From Nisaea acidiphila (lineage in GTDB: Bacteria > Pseudomonadota > Alphaproteobacteria > Thalassobaculales > Thalassobaculaceae): a stretch of 64,000 nt of DNA. The notes below the pieces were generated by a model. It made no database searches and had not been told where the DNA came from. It saw only the letters and a list, made by a program, of their open reading frames with translations. The position numbers were made by a program, and so were the translations under genes. Shown here piece by piece: positions 34,006 to 45,078 of this stretch. Every line of letters starts with the position of its first letter. Position 1 is the stretch's first letter. The stretch lies in assembly GCF_024662015.1 (NCBI RefSeq), contig NZ_CP102480.1, forward strand, positions 1,708,501-1,772,500, in the 5' to 3' direction.

Positions 34006-35255
34006 GGCGATATGCCGCCCCGCGCCTCCAGGGCATCGCGGATCGCATTGCGGCGAAGCACCATCCAGCCGAGCGCAATTACCGTAAGCCCGCAGCCGAC
34101 GATCAATGGCAAGCGCAATCCGGCCCAGTCGGAGACCCATCCCATCGTGAGCGAGCCGATCGCCGGACCGCCCCGGAACATCATGCCGTAGAGCGCGATC
34201 ACCCGGCCGCGCATATGCTCGTCCACCGCCGACTGGATCAGGGTCTGAGAGCCGGCGCCATGGGTCACCATGGCCCCGCCCGCAACGGAGAGCGCGGCCA
34301 GACCAACCCAGAAATTCGAGGTCAGGCTGAAGACCAGCAATGCCGCGATCATCGCCGCGACGCTGACCAGCGAGAGCTGAACCAGCCCCTCCAGACCAGC
34401 GCGCTGGCCGAGATAGATGCCGCCGACCACCGCGCCGATCCCGGTCACCGTCGCCATCATCGACAGCCCTTCGGCCCCACGTTCGAAAATCTCCGCCGCG
34501 TAGCCCGGCAGCAGTTCGAAAACAGGCCGCAGGCAGATGCAGGCGACCATCATCAGAACCAGCGTCGGTCCGATACCGGGGTGCTTCAGCGAGTAACTGT
34601 AACCCTCGACCATCTGCACGAAGATGCCGCCCCTCGACTTGCGTGGGGCGAGATCGGCGCGCGGCCGGATCATGAAGAGCGCCGCGATGAACGGCAGATA
34701 GCTGACCGCATTCGCAAGGAATGCGTATCCGGCTCCATAGCCGACGATCACAAGTCCGGCGAGCGCCGGCCCGACGAACCGGGCCGCGTTGAAGATCACC
34801 GAATTGATCGCGACCGCCGAGGCGAGATCCTCGCGTCGCACCAGATTGGGAATCATCGCCATACGCGCCGGCTGCCAGAAGGACACAACGACCCCCGTCC
34901 AGAGGGCGAGCGCCAGCAGCAGCCAGATATTGAGCGTGCCGGTCAGCGTCAGGATCGTCAGGATCGTCGCCTGCGCCATGTTAAGGCACTGCGCCACACG
35001 CGCGATCGTCAGCCGGTCGGCGCGGTCCGCGAGAGCGCCTGCGAAAGGACTGAGGATCACCACCGGAAACAGTTCGGCGAACGAAATGATCCCGAGCCAT
35101 GTCGGGCTCTCGGTAAGCTGCCAGGTCACCCAGCCGATCGCAATCCGCTGCATCCACAGACCGATGACGGTTAGGGAGCTGCCGATGCAATAGATCGAGT
35201 AATCGCGGTTGCGGAACGCCTGACAAAAGCGTGCCGCCGAAGTGGCGAGGGACAT
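34002..35255 (-). CDS. MFS transporter, EntS/DUF894-like
   Basis: 417-residue major-facilitator protein with about 12 hydrophobic segments. Features such as FRNRDYSIYCIGSSLTVIG at the N terminus, SPFAGALADRADRLTIARV (motif A) and QPARMAMIPNLVRREDLASA are typical of the enterobactin-exporter-like MFS group. The cargo is unknown; siderophore or small-molecule export is possible, but no biosynthesis genes are near. It forms a two-gene unit with the metallophosphoesterase. Confidence 0.85.
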   Translation of the reverse strand: MSLATSAARFCQAFRNRDYSIYCIGSSLTVIGLWMQRIAIGWVTWQLTESPTWLGIISFAELFPVVILSPFAGALADRADRLTIARVAQCLNMAQATILTILTLTGTLNIWLLLALALWTGVVVSFWQPARMAMIPNLVRREDLASAVAINSVIFNAARFVGPALAGLVIVGYGAGYAFLANAVSYLPFIAALFMIRPRADLAPRKSRGGIFVQMVEGYSYSLKHPGIGPTLVLMMVACICLRPVFELLPGYAAEIFERGAEGLSMMATVTGIGAVVGGIYLGQRAGLEGLVQLSLVSVAAMIAALLVFSLTSNFWVGLAALSVAGGAMVTHGAGSQTLIQSAVDEHMRGRVIALYGMMFRGGPAIGSLTMGWVSDWAGLRLPLIVGCGLTVIALGWMVLRRNAIRDALEARGGISP

Positions 35256-35301
35256 GAGGAATTATCTAGGCCAAAGCGGCGGCCTTGGGAATCCCGCAAC
35301 G

Positions 35302-35781
35302 TCAGTCGGAGGTGATTTTGTGCCCGAGGGAGATCAGCACGACGCAGGACGCGTTGTGCAGCATGTTCTCCAGTTGCGTGTTCTCCAGCCGCGCCAGCAA
35401 CCGGAAGGCCTTCACGCAGACCGGATTGTATTTCGAGCTATCGGCCTCGCGAAACATCTCGTTCAGCCAGTCGCGCACCGGCTCCTGACCCGCGCCGCGG
35501 GCCTGCGCGCGGCAGCGGTCCATCATCCCGCCCATCAGCGGCAGCAGCCCGTGCTTGCCGCGCCAGACCGCCTCCTCGCGCCGGAACTCGATCCGGTCGT
35601 GCACCTTGCCGAGGAGGTAGTGCATCAGGCCGCAGAGAAACTGTTCCAGGCGGCGCATTTCCACCTCGTCGATATCGATCACCGCATCGCACATGGAGCG
35701 GACGATCTCGCGCACCCAGACGTCTCGGTCGAGCGTGCCGATACGGGGGATGGCGTGTTCTGTGCGGCGGAGCGGATCCAT
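35302..35781 (-). CDS. Conserved hypothetical cytosolic protein
   Basis: 159 residues, predicted soluble and largely helical, without signal or membrane segment. Distinct stretches are EMRRLEQFLCGLMHYLLGKV and KYNPVCVKAFRLLARLENTQ. No catalytic motif or known family is recognised. It stands alone between the MFS gene and the divergent aatA. Confidence 0.6.
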   Translation of the reverse strand: MDPLRRTEHAIPRIGTLDRDVWVREIVRSMCDAVIDIDEVEMRRLEQFLCGLMHYLLGKVHDRIEFRREEAVWRGKHGLLPLMGGMMDRCRAQARGAGQEPVRDWLNEMFREADSSKYNPVCVKAFRLLARLENTQLENMLHNASCVVLISLGHKITSD

Positions 35782-35937
35782 GGATGAGTTCTTACGGCCT
35801 GATACTTAATCTCTGGTGAATGACCAGACGGATTTACAGTGAATTTCGAACAATCGCCAGCCCGGGATATGCAATCCTGCGACTTTCCGCAGGATTGGCG
35901 CCTTCCGGTTCTTGAACCCGCGCGGGTGCGGGCGTAG

Positions 35938-37191
<1,254 letters not shown>

Positions 37192-37202
37192 CCGGACGCG
37201 AC

Positions 37203-37239
37203 AAAAAGCGCCGCCCTAAACTCAGGGCGGCGCTTTTTT
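37203..37239 (+). terminator. Rho-independent terminator after aatA
   Basis: AAAAAGCGCCGCCCT and AGGGCGGCGCTTTTT pair perfectly around 6 nt and end in six T. The flanking A and T tracts make it bidirectional. Confidence 0.93.
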
Positions 37240-37254
37240 ATCCCCAAACTCAAC

Positions 37255-37338
37255 CGTCATTCCGGCGGAGGCCGGAACCCAGGGACCGAAGAGCGAGTTC
37301 TATGTTCCTCTGGGTCCCGGCCTGCGCCGGGATGACGG
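37255..37338 (+). repeat. 84-bp palindromic repeat, copy A (left of GIY-YIG gene)
   Basis: Arms of about 30 bp (CGTCATTCCGGCGGAGGCCG on the left, CGGCCTGCGCCGGGATGACG on the right) enclose a 24-bp loop containing GAGTTCTATG. The same element recurs at 37672-37755 in opposite orientation, similar over its full length (about 80 % by eye) including the loop. Confidence 0.88.
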
Positions 37339-37372
37339 GGAAATTGGGCCGTGTTCCTCACATGTTTTCGGC

Positions 37373-37657
37373 ATGCAGCCGCATGTCTACATCTTAGCCA
37401 GCAAGCGCAACGGAACGCTCTATATCGGCGTGACCAGCAATCTTCTGAAACGCGTTTCGGAGCACAGATCAGGTGCGGTACCCGGTTTCACCAAACGCTA
37501 CGACGTCAAGCTGCTAGTCTATTTCGAGGCCCATCCTTCGATGGACAGCGCCATCCTCCGCGAGAAGCAGATGAAGGAATGGCACCGGCGCTGGAAGCTA
37601 CGGCGGATCGAGGAACGCAATCCGCAATGGCGAGACCTGTTCATCGAACTGATCTGA
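37373..37657 (+). CDS. GIY-YIG nuclease-domain protein
   Basis: 94 residues consisting of the GIY-YIG fold only. Variants of the two signature tripeptides are HVYILASKRN and LYIGVTSN; the catalytic Arg is in LLKRVSEH and the metal-binding Glu in ILREKQMKEWHR. It belongs to the small stand-alone bacterial group related to UPF0213 and UvrC/homing-endonuclease N domains, whose substrate is mostly unknown. The start has only a weak ribosome binding site. The gene is bracketed 35 bp upstream and 15 bp downstream by inverted copies of one palindromic repeat, which suggests that gene and repeats move or are maintained together. Confidence 0.88.
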   Translation: MQPHVYILASKRNGTLYIGVTSNLLKRVSEHRSGAVPGFTKRYDVKLLVYFEAHPSMDSAILREKQMKEWHRRWKLRRIEERNPQWRDLFIELI

Positions 37658-37671
37658 ACCCGCTCCACGGT

Positions 37672-37755
37672 CGTCACCCCGGCGTAGGCCGGGGCCTAGG
37701 GGATCATAGAACTCAGCCCTCAATCCCTGGGTTCCGGCCTGCGCCGGAATGACGA
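37672..37755 (-). repeat. 84-bp palindromic repeat, copy B (right of GIY-YIG gene, inverted)
   Basis: Read on the minus strand it matches copy A base for base in length: CGTCATTCCGGCGCAGGCCG, then the loop with GAGTTCTATG, then CGGCCTACGCCGGGGTGACG. Differences from copy A are scattered and mostly compensatory or in the loop. Confidence 0.88.
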
Positions 37756-37771
37756 CTGAGTGTGAGGGCGG

Positions 37772-38557
37772 CTAACCGTTCAGAAAACCGAGCATCGCCT
37801 TCGTGAACAGTTGCGGCTGTTCGAAATTGGCGAAATGCGCCGCCTCCGGGATCTCGAGATATTGCGAGCCTCCGATTAGACCGTGGATTTCCTTCGCGTG
37901 GTCCGGAGTCGTGGCCGGGTCCTCGGCGCCGACGATCACGAGGGTCGGTGCCGTGATCCCGCCAATGGTGCCGCGCTGGTCCATCGCCTGGATCGCACGG
38001 CTGCAGCCGATGAACCCCTGCGGCGGCGTGCCGAGGATCATTGCGTGGATCTTCTCGATGTCGCCGGGGCGGTTCAACCGGCTCGCCGGGGTGAACCAGC
38101 GCTCGATGGTGGCGTCGGCCACGGCCTCCATGCCGCCCTTCTCCACCGTCTTGATGCGGCCGTCCCACATTTCCTTCGTCGGCATGTAGGCCCCGGTATC
38201 GGCGAGGATCAGCTTGCCGACCCGGTCCGCGTGCCTGACCCCGAGCATCTGGCCCACCATGCCGCCTTTGGAGAGGCCGCAGAAATCAGCCTTGGCCAAA
38301 CCGAGTCCGTCGAGCAGGGCAACGGCATCCTCCGCCAGCATCTCGATGGAGTAGGGACCTTCCGGCGCATCGGAGCCGCCATGGCCACGGCTGTCGTAGC
38401 GGATCACCCTGTAGCCTGCTGATGTCAGGTCGCCGATCTGCGGATCCCACATCTCCAAATTGGAGGCGAGCGAGTTCGAGAGCAGTAGCTGGCGCCCTCG
38501 CTCCGGCCCGTCGATGCGGTAATGCAGTTTGATCCCGTTGGCGTCAATAAGTGGCAC
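37772..38557 (-). CDS. Alpha/beta hydrolase, 3-oxoadipate enol-lactonase-like
   Basis: 261 residues of the PcaD-like hydrolase group. Strand/loop VIRYDSRGHGGSDAPEGPYS is typical of enol-lactonases; the nucleophile elbow is GLSKG (Ser96), the acid Asp is in VIVGAEDPATTP and the base His in EAAHFANFEQP. No other protocatechuate-pathway gene is nearby, so a role in beta-ketoadipate breakdown is only suggested. Standing alone and convergent with the GIY-YIG unit. Confidence 0.85.
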   Translation of the reverse strand: MPLIDANGIKLHYRIDGPERGRQLLLSNSLASNLEMWDPQIGDLTSAGYRVIRYDSRGHGGSDAPEGPYSIEMLAEDAVALLDGLGLAKADFCGLSKGGMVGQMLGVRHADRVGKLILADTGAYMPTKEMWDGRIKTVEKGGMEAVADATIERWFTPASRLNRPGDIEKIHAMILGTPPQGFIGCSRAIQAMDQRGTIGGITAPTLVIVGAEDPATTPDHAKEIHGLIGGSQYLEIPEAAHFANFEQPQLFTKAMLGFLNG

Positions 38558-38776
38558 GCGCTCCTCCCCAGTTGTGATTGCCGCTTTCGGCAGACGGCCC
38601 GTTGGAAACTACACCGTAACGCCCCTGCCTGCGAAACGACACCGCAGCGAACAGAGGACACCCGCAAGTTATCGAAAATGATTGATTTATTTGCATCAAG
38701 GCCGATCATGCTCGATGGGACCTTGATGAATCTGCCGCCACTTTGGGATTCGGCGCGGGTAAGAATGAGGCCGTCA

Positions 38777-40180
38777 ATGCTGATCACCCCTGAAATCCAG
38801 CTTGTCGGTTACTCTGCGCTGACGACCTTGGTGGTTGCGGTTGCGTTCTTGCTGATGTGGGAACGCCTGCGATGGTCCAGGCTCCTCAGCTTCGGCGCGT
38901 CATTCGCCTGCATCGGCTTTGTCTTGAGCTACGTCGCGATTGGGATGTATCTCGGCGAATACCCATTCCGCCAGCAAATTGCCGCCGCCGGTGTGATCGC
39001 GGCATCAGCATTCCTGATCGCGGGCTGCCTCGCACATAACAACGTGCCAATCCCCAGATTCTGGCTGATCAGTGTCGCAATCTCTTTGTGGCTTGTTGCC
39101 CAAATCGTTCATGCGACTACAGGAATTCTCAGCGTCGTCTATCTTCCAATGTTGGTTGGGTTGGGTCATCTTTTTTGCGCAATTCTGTTCTACCGGACTA
39201 GGCAGAGCCGAGGTGATCTGATCCTGGCGGCACTCTTCACGATACGCGGCGCCATTCACCTGCCATGGCCATTCTTGGTATTCACGCCGACTGCAGGCAT
39301 CATTCGCACGACCGATCAGGCCCTCGTCCTTGCGACCGGACTTGCCCTCATCATTGTGGAGCTTCTCAGAGCTCGCGCCGATCTCGCGCGTGCAAACATC
39401 ACCTTGAGCGATCAGGCGCTGGCATTGAAAGCTGCAAACGAGAAGCTCTTCGCCGAGCGCGAGCTGGCAGTCAGCGCCAGCAATGCGAAATCAGCCTTTC
39501 TCGCGAACATGAGTCATGAGTTCCGAACACCATTGAATGCCATAATGGGCTTCTCGGAGGTTCTCTCCCGGCAACCGGGAGGAAAACTGTCCGAGCGGTC
39601 GGCCGACTATGGCCGTGACATCCACAGGGCAGCGACGGTGTTGCTCGATTTTGTCGATCAAATTCTGGAGCTCTCTCGCTTCGAAGCGAACCGAACCAAC
39701 TTCAGACCAGAGACACTGGATGTGGAAGACCTGGTCGATCGAGCCATTACGGCAGCCCGGCTTAAGCACAGCAAAAGCCCCGCTGAGATCGTCAAATTCT
39801 TCGAGGAAGGCACCGGCTCCGTGGAGGGAGATGAGGAATTGCTCAAACAGGCATTGGTTGGCATTCTAAACCGAGCGATGCGGATCTCCTCGGCCGGAGC
39901 GTCAATTCAAGTACTCGCCGGGCCGGAGCCACAGGATAGCGTAAGGATCGAGATCACGGACCGGGGACCTCTCCTTGACCCCGGCGAGCTTGCCGAAGCT
40001 TTCAATCCTTTTAGCGTGAGCGACGCGGTAATCGTGCCAAAAGGCGGCGGGATCGACCTCAGCCTGCCTCTCGCGAAACGCTTCGTCGAAGTGCACGGCG
40101 GCGCAATCTCCATAGATAGCAGCGAAGAGAGCGGAACCACTGTGTCCATCGACCTTCCGCGACGGCCGCACCTTCACTGA
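38777..40180 (+). CDS. Membrane histidine kinase with eroded ATP-binding site
   Basis: 467 residues. The N-terminal half has about seven hydrophobic helices (residues 6-200) in place of a periplasmic sensor, a short coiled coil follows, and the H-box is NMSHEFRTPLNAIMGFSEVL. The ATPase part is divergent: the N-box reads LVGILNRAMRIS, the G1 region is TDRGPLLD without the DxGxG pattern, and G2 is GGGIDLSLPLAKRF. ATP binding may be weak or lost. The start at 38777 follows GAGG; another ATG at 38765 is close. It has no adjacent regulator. Next is an LpxR-like gene after 68 bp, possibly co-transcribed. Confidence 0.78.
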   Translation: MLITPEIQLVGYSALTTLVVAVAFLLMWERLRWSRLLSFGASFACIGFVLSYVAIGMYLGEYPFRQQIAAAGVIAASAFLIAGCLAHNNVPIPRFWLISVAISLWLVAQIVHATTGILSVVYLPMLVGLGHLFCAILFYRTRQSRGDLILAALFTIRGAIHLPWPFLVFTPTAGIIRTTDQALVLATGLALIIVELLRARADLARANITLSDQALALKAANEKLFAERELAVSASNAKSAFLANMSHEFRTPLNAIMGFSEVLSRQPGGKLSERSADYGRDIHRAATVLLDFVDQILELSRFEANRTNFRPETLDVEDLVDRAITAARLKHSKSPAEIVKFFEEGTGSVEGDEELLKQALVGILNRAMRISSAGASIQVLAGPEPQDSVRIEITDRGPLLDPGELAEAFNPFSVSDAVIVPKGGGIDLSLPLAKRFVEVHGGAISIDSSEESGTTVSIDLPRRPHLH

Positions 40181-40248
40181 AGGCCTCAGAATAGGATATG
40201 AGTTTCCTATCAGATGGCTCTCGCCATCAGAAGCCGGTGGTTTTTCGT

Positions 40249-41247
40249 ATGTTCTTTGCACGTACCCGTCTCGTGACCGCTCTCTCTGCGCTGCTGGTCA
40301 TTGCTTCATCTCCAATAACGCATTCAGCAGAAACAGCGAAACGCGGCGCCCTGAACGTGACCATCGAAAACGATCTGGTGAACGGCACCGACCGCGACTA
40401 CACGCACGGCACCGCGATTCAGTGGACCTCCCCGCCCAACAGGGACCCGCTGAATATCGGATTTTTTGCCTCTCCGTTCGTCAGCAGGAACGCGGATATC
40501 CGGATCACCTACCAGCTTGGGCAAAACCTCTATACCCCCCAGGACATCGAGCGGAAGCCGCCCGACCCGGACGACCGGCCATATGGCGCCTGGCTCTACG
40601 GCGCGGTCGGGGTCGTGGCCGACGACGAGGACAGCCTGACCTCCCTGCAACTGAGCCTCGGTGTTGTCGGCCCTGCGGCACTGGGCGAGCAGGTCCAGAG
40701 TTTCGTGCATAGCGTCATCGACTCGCGAGAGCCGCGTGGCTGGGACAGCCAGATCAAGAACGAGCCCGCGCTGCTCCTGACCTTCGAGAAGAAATGGGCG
40801 GAGAGTCTGCTCGGCGCGCCGTACGGATACGACATCGACGCATCGCCCTATATCGGAGGCGCGCTCGGGAATGTCTTCACCCATATCAACGGCGGCATGA
40901 TGCTGCGTTTCGGCAAGGATCTCCCGACAAAGGAATACGGCCCGCCCCGCATCCAGCCGAGCACCCCCGGCTCCGGCTATTTCGAACCGACCGAGAATTT
41001 CAACTGGTACCTCTTCGCCGGGATCGAGGGCCGAATGGTCGCGCGCAACATCTTTCTAGACGGCAATACCTTCAGCGACAGCGCGTCGGTCGACAAGGAA
41101 CTGCTGGTCGGCGACTTCACCTACGGGGTCGTGTTCAATTTCGGCCGGACCCGGGTCTCCCTGACCCAGGTCGTCCGCACGCCGGAATTCGACAGCGACA
41201 AGGACTTGTCCGCGTTCGGCTCGCTCGGCCTGACCTATGCGTTCTAG
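40249..41247 (+). CDS. Lipid A deacylase LpxR-family outer membrane protein (DUF2219)
   Basis: 332 residues with a signal peptide (about 1-27, SPITHSA|ETA). LpxR proteins are 12-stranded outer-membrane barrels that remove the 3'-acyloxyacyl chain of lipid A. Conserved positions are NVTIENDLVNGTDRDYTHGT (calcium and active-site Asn/Asp/Thr), QNLYTPQDIERKPPDPDDRP, YGAWLYG and GWDSQIKNEPALLL, and the chain ends in Phe. The ATG at 40249 starts the signal peptide; an in-frame ATG at 40198 is less likely. Such enzymes modify lipid A in response to growth conditions. Confidence 0.85.
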   Translation: MFFARTRLVTALSALLVIASSPITHSAETAKRGALNVTIENDLVNGTDRDYTHGTAIQWTSPPNRDPLNIGFFASPFVSRNADIRITYQLGQNLYTPQDIERKPPDPDDRPYGAWLYGAVGVVADDEDSLTSLQLSLGVVGPAALGEQVQSFVHSVIDSREPRGWDSQIKNEPALLLTFEKKWAESLLGAPYGYDIDASPYIGGALGNVFTHINGGMMLRFGKDLPTKEYGPPRIQPSTPGSGYFEPTENFNWYLFAGIEGRMVARNIFLDGNTFSDSASVDKELLVGDFTYGVVFNFGRTRVSLTQVVRTPEFDSDKDLSAFGSLGLTYAF

Positions 41248-41338
41248 GCGGGGGCGCCCCCAGCGTTTCCCGATTGCCAGAGGGGCCTTGCGGCCCTATT
41301 TTCCCCGGCCAGCAACAATGTGACAGCGATCGGCCCAC

Positions 41339-43141
<1,803 letters not shown>

Positions 43142-43158
43142 CACTCCCAGAGATTGTT

Positions 43159-43184
43159 CGTCATCCCGGACCCCGGTCCGGGAT
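43159..43184. repeat. Short palindromic (REP-like) element after lepA
   Basis: CGTCATCCCGGACC followed by CC and GGTCCGGGAT forms a perfect 10-bp stem. It starts with CGTCAT like the 84-bp repeats near 37.3 kb but has a different stem. There is no T-tract, so it looks like an extragenic palindrome more than a terminator. Confidence 0.5.
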
Positions 43185-43215
43185 CCACTGCCGGTCTGTA
43201 CTCATTCCCCAGCCG

Positions 43216-43242
43216 TTGCATTTCGGCGCGACTTAATATAAC
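43216..43242 (+). promoter_or_regulatory. Possible promoter of the ArsR/AHSA1 operon
   Basis: TTGCAT, 15 bp, TATAAC. The -10 ends only 9 bp before the ATG and no Shine-Dalgarno is present, so the mRNA may be leaderless or nearly so. ATAAC...GTTAT (43238-43253) forms a small inverted repeat across the start. Confidence 0.35.
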
Positions 43243-43251
43243 CTTTTTGTT

Positions 43252-43620
43252 ATGGAACAAATCGGTTATGTAAATACCGACCCGTCGCTCGACGCCGTCT
43301 TCGCGGCGCTCTCGGATCCGACGCGCCGCGCCATCCTGACTCGGCTCTCCAAGGGCGAGGCGTCGGTGAAGGATCTGGCCGCGCCTTTTTCGATGAGCCA
43401 GCCGGCGATCTCGAAGCACCTGAAAGTGCTGGAGAAGGCCGGGCTGGTCGAGCGGGATGTGGATCGTCAGAAACGCCCGGCACGCCTGAAGGCCGCGCCG
43501 ATGGCCGAAGCCGTCGGCTGGCTCGAGTCCTTCCGGGAGTCCTGGAGCGCCAGTTTCGACCGGCTCGACCTGTTGCTCGAAGACCTCAAGAACACCGCCC
43601 CCGGAAAGGACGGAACATGA
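43252..43620 (+). CDS. ArsR-family transcriptional repressor
   Basis: 122-residue winged-helix protein: AVFAALSDPTRRAILTRLSKGEASVKDLA then the recognition helix SQPAISKHLKVLEKAGLVE. It has no cysteine metal site, so it belongs to the ArsR subgroup that is coupled to SRPBCC (AHSA1) genes and whose ligand is not a metal as far as known. Its stop overlaps the start of the next gene by 4 bp. Confidence 0.9.
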   Translation: MEQIGYVNTDPSLDAVFAALSDPTRRAILTRLSKGEASVKDLAAPFSMSQPAISKHLKVLEKAGLVERDVDRQKRPARLKAAPMAEAVGWLESFRESWSASFDRLDLLLEDLKNTAPGKDGT

Positions 43621-44111
43621 CCGAACTGCCCACCTATATCCTGGAGCGCAGTTTCGACGCGCCGCGCGAGCTGGTCTGGCGCACCTGGACGGACCCGGAC
43701 CTGGTGCACCGGTGGTACGGCCCGGGGGTCGAGACGGTGATCCACAGGATGGACGTGGCGCCCGGCGGGCTCTGGCTGACCGAAATGAAGATGGGCGGCG
43801 GTTCGGGCTATCAGCGCGTCGAATATCTCGAGGTCGAGGTTCCCGAAAAGCTGGTCTGGCTGCACTCAACCGCGGATGCGGAGTGGAATGTCGCCGCCAA
43901 TCCGATGATGCCGGACTGGCCGAAGACCCTGCTGACGACCGTCACCTTCGCGGTGAACGGCCCGCGCACGGATCTGCGCCTGACCTGGGTCCCGCACGAA
44001 GCGAGCGATATCGAGATCGCCTGCTTTGCGGGCGCGATCGAGGGTCTCGACAGGGGCTGGGGCAGCGGCATGGAGAAACTGGCGGAGCTGCTTCGCGAGC
44101 TTCAGGGCTGA
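43617..44111 (+). CDS. SRPBCC/AHSA1-domain protein
   Basis: 164 residues forming one START-like (AHSA1) domain: LERSFDAPRELVWRTWTDPDLVHRWYGP at the start and the C-terminal helix GAIEGLDRGWGSGMEKLAELL. These proteins have a hydrophobic pocket for a small ligand; the biochemical role is unknown. The fixed pairing with ArsR-type repressors, translationally coupled here (ATGA), suggests a ligand-responsive two-gene unit. Confidence 0.88.
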   Translation: MTELPTYILERSFDAPRELVWRTWTDPDLVHRWYGPGVETVIHRMDVAPGGLWLTEMKMGGGSGYQRVEYLEVEVPEKLVWLHSTADAEWNVAANPMMPDWPKTLLTTVTFAVNGPRTDLRLTWVPHEASDIEIACFAGAIEGLDRGWGSGMEKLAELLRELQG

Positions 44112-44133
44112 AAAGCAGTGGGTTACCGAACGG

Positions 44134-44865
44134 TCAGAGCACGCTGGTCAGCCCCAGCATCCTTTGCAGGTTCTCGGGGCTGACCGGTTTCACGAGGAAG
44201 CCATCGGCCCCGGCCGCCATGCAGGCTTTGGCGGTCTGCTGATCGCTGAAGCTTGTCACGATATAGATTTTCGACTCGGGATTTTCGGCTTTCAGCATCG
44301 GCAATGCCGTCAACCCGCCGATCCCCGGCATGGTGAGATCGAGCAGAACCGTGTCGAACACACCCGTGCGCATCATCCGAACCGCGGTTTCGCCGTCTTC
44401 CGCCTCTTCCACCTCATAGGATTGCCCGAGTTGGTGGAGCATCCGGACGAGAAATTTCCGCACCGTCGCCGAATCGTCGACCACGAGAACACTGGGCGAG
44501 GAGAGCAGCGCCCTTGCCGTCTCCAGGAGCTCCTGGATCTGTTTCGCGCTGAAGGGCTTCACGAGATAGTCGTAGGCTCCCAGCTCTTGCGCCGCCGTGC
44601 GCAGCGCGTAGCCGTCGGCCGACGACATGATCACCGATACGATTTTGCTGCCGCCACGCCTGGCATAGGCGAGCGCCTCGAGCCCGGTCATGCCCGGCAT
44701 GTTGATATCGAGGAAGGCGAGCCCCTCATCCAGCTTGGACAGGACCTCACGGGCCTGCTCGCCATCCTCGGCATGATGAAGCTTAATGTCCCAGGACTGA
44801 CCGTTGCACACGTCCTGAATGATCTTGCGAACCACACGGGAATCGTCGGCAATGACGACATCCAT
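44134..44865 (-). CDS. Protein with two tandem receiver domains
   Basis: 243 residues made only of two CheY-like domains. REC 1 (1-120): VVIADDSRVVRKII, Asp in LAFLDINMPGMTG, Lys in YLVKPFS. REC 2 (about 123-243): VLVVDDSATVRKFL, Asp in TVLLDLTMPGIGG, Lys in FLVKPVS. Both have full phospho-acceptor sites. No output domain. Such proteins act as phosphate sinks or relay hubs, often near chemotaxis or cell-cycle signalling; no kinase is adjacent. Confidence 0.85.
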   Translation of the reverse strand: MDVVIADDSRVVRKIIQDVCNGQSWDIKLHHAEDGEQAREVLSKLDEGLAFLDINMPGMTGLEALAYARRGGSKIVSVIMSSADGYALRTAAQELGAYDYLVKPFSAKQIQELLETARALLSSPSVLVVDDSATVRKFLVRMLHQLGQSYEVEEAEDGETAVRMMRTGVFDTVLLDLTMPGIGGLTALPMLKAENPESKIYIVTSFSDQQTAKACMAAGADGFLVKPVSPENLQRMLGLTSVL

Positions 44866-45078
44866 CGGTGCGACCTCATCCGTGATTGAAGGTCGCGCAT
44901 TATCCGGAGGCGGGACTGAAATTTCCGTTAATCGACGATAACGCGCCGCTTAGCTTAAGGGGGCGTTCGCTTTCTCGTGGAGATGGCACCGAGGCCTCAC
45001 GCAAGGTTGCGAACTCGATCCGCCGCCGCCAGCGCGTCGCCGGTTGCCGGGTTCAGCGCCGGAAGATTTTCCCAATTC

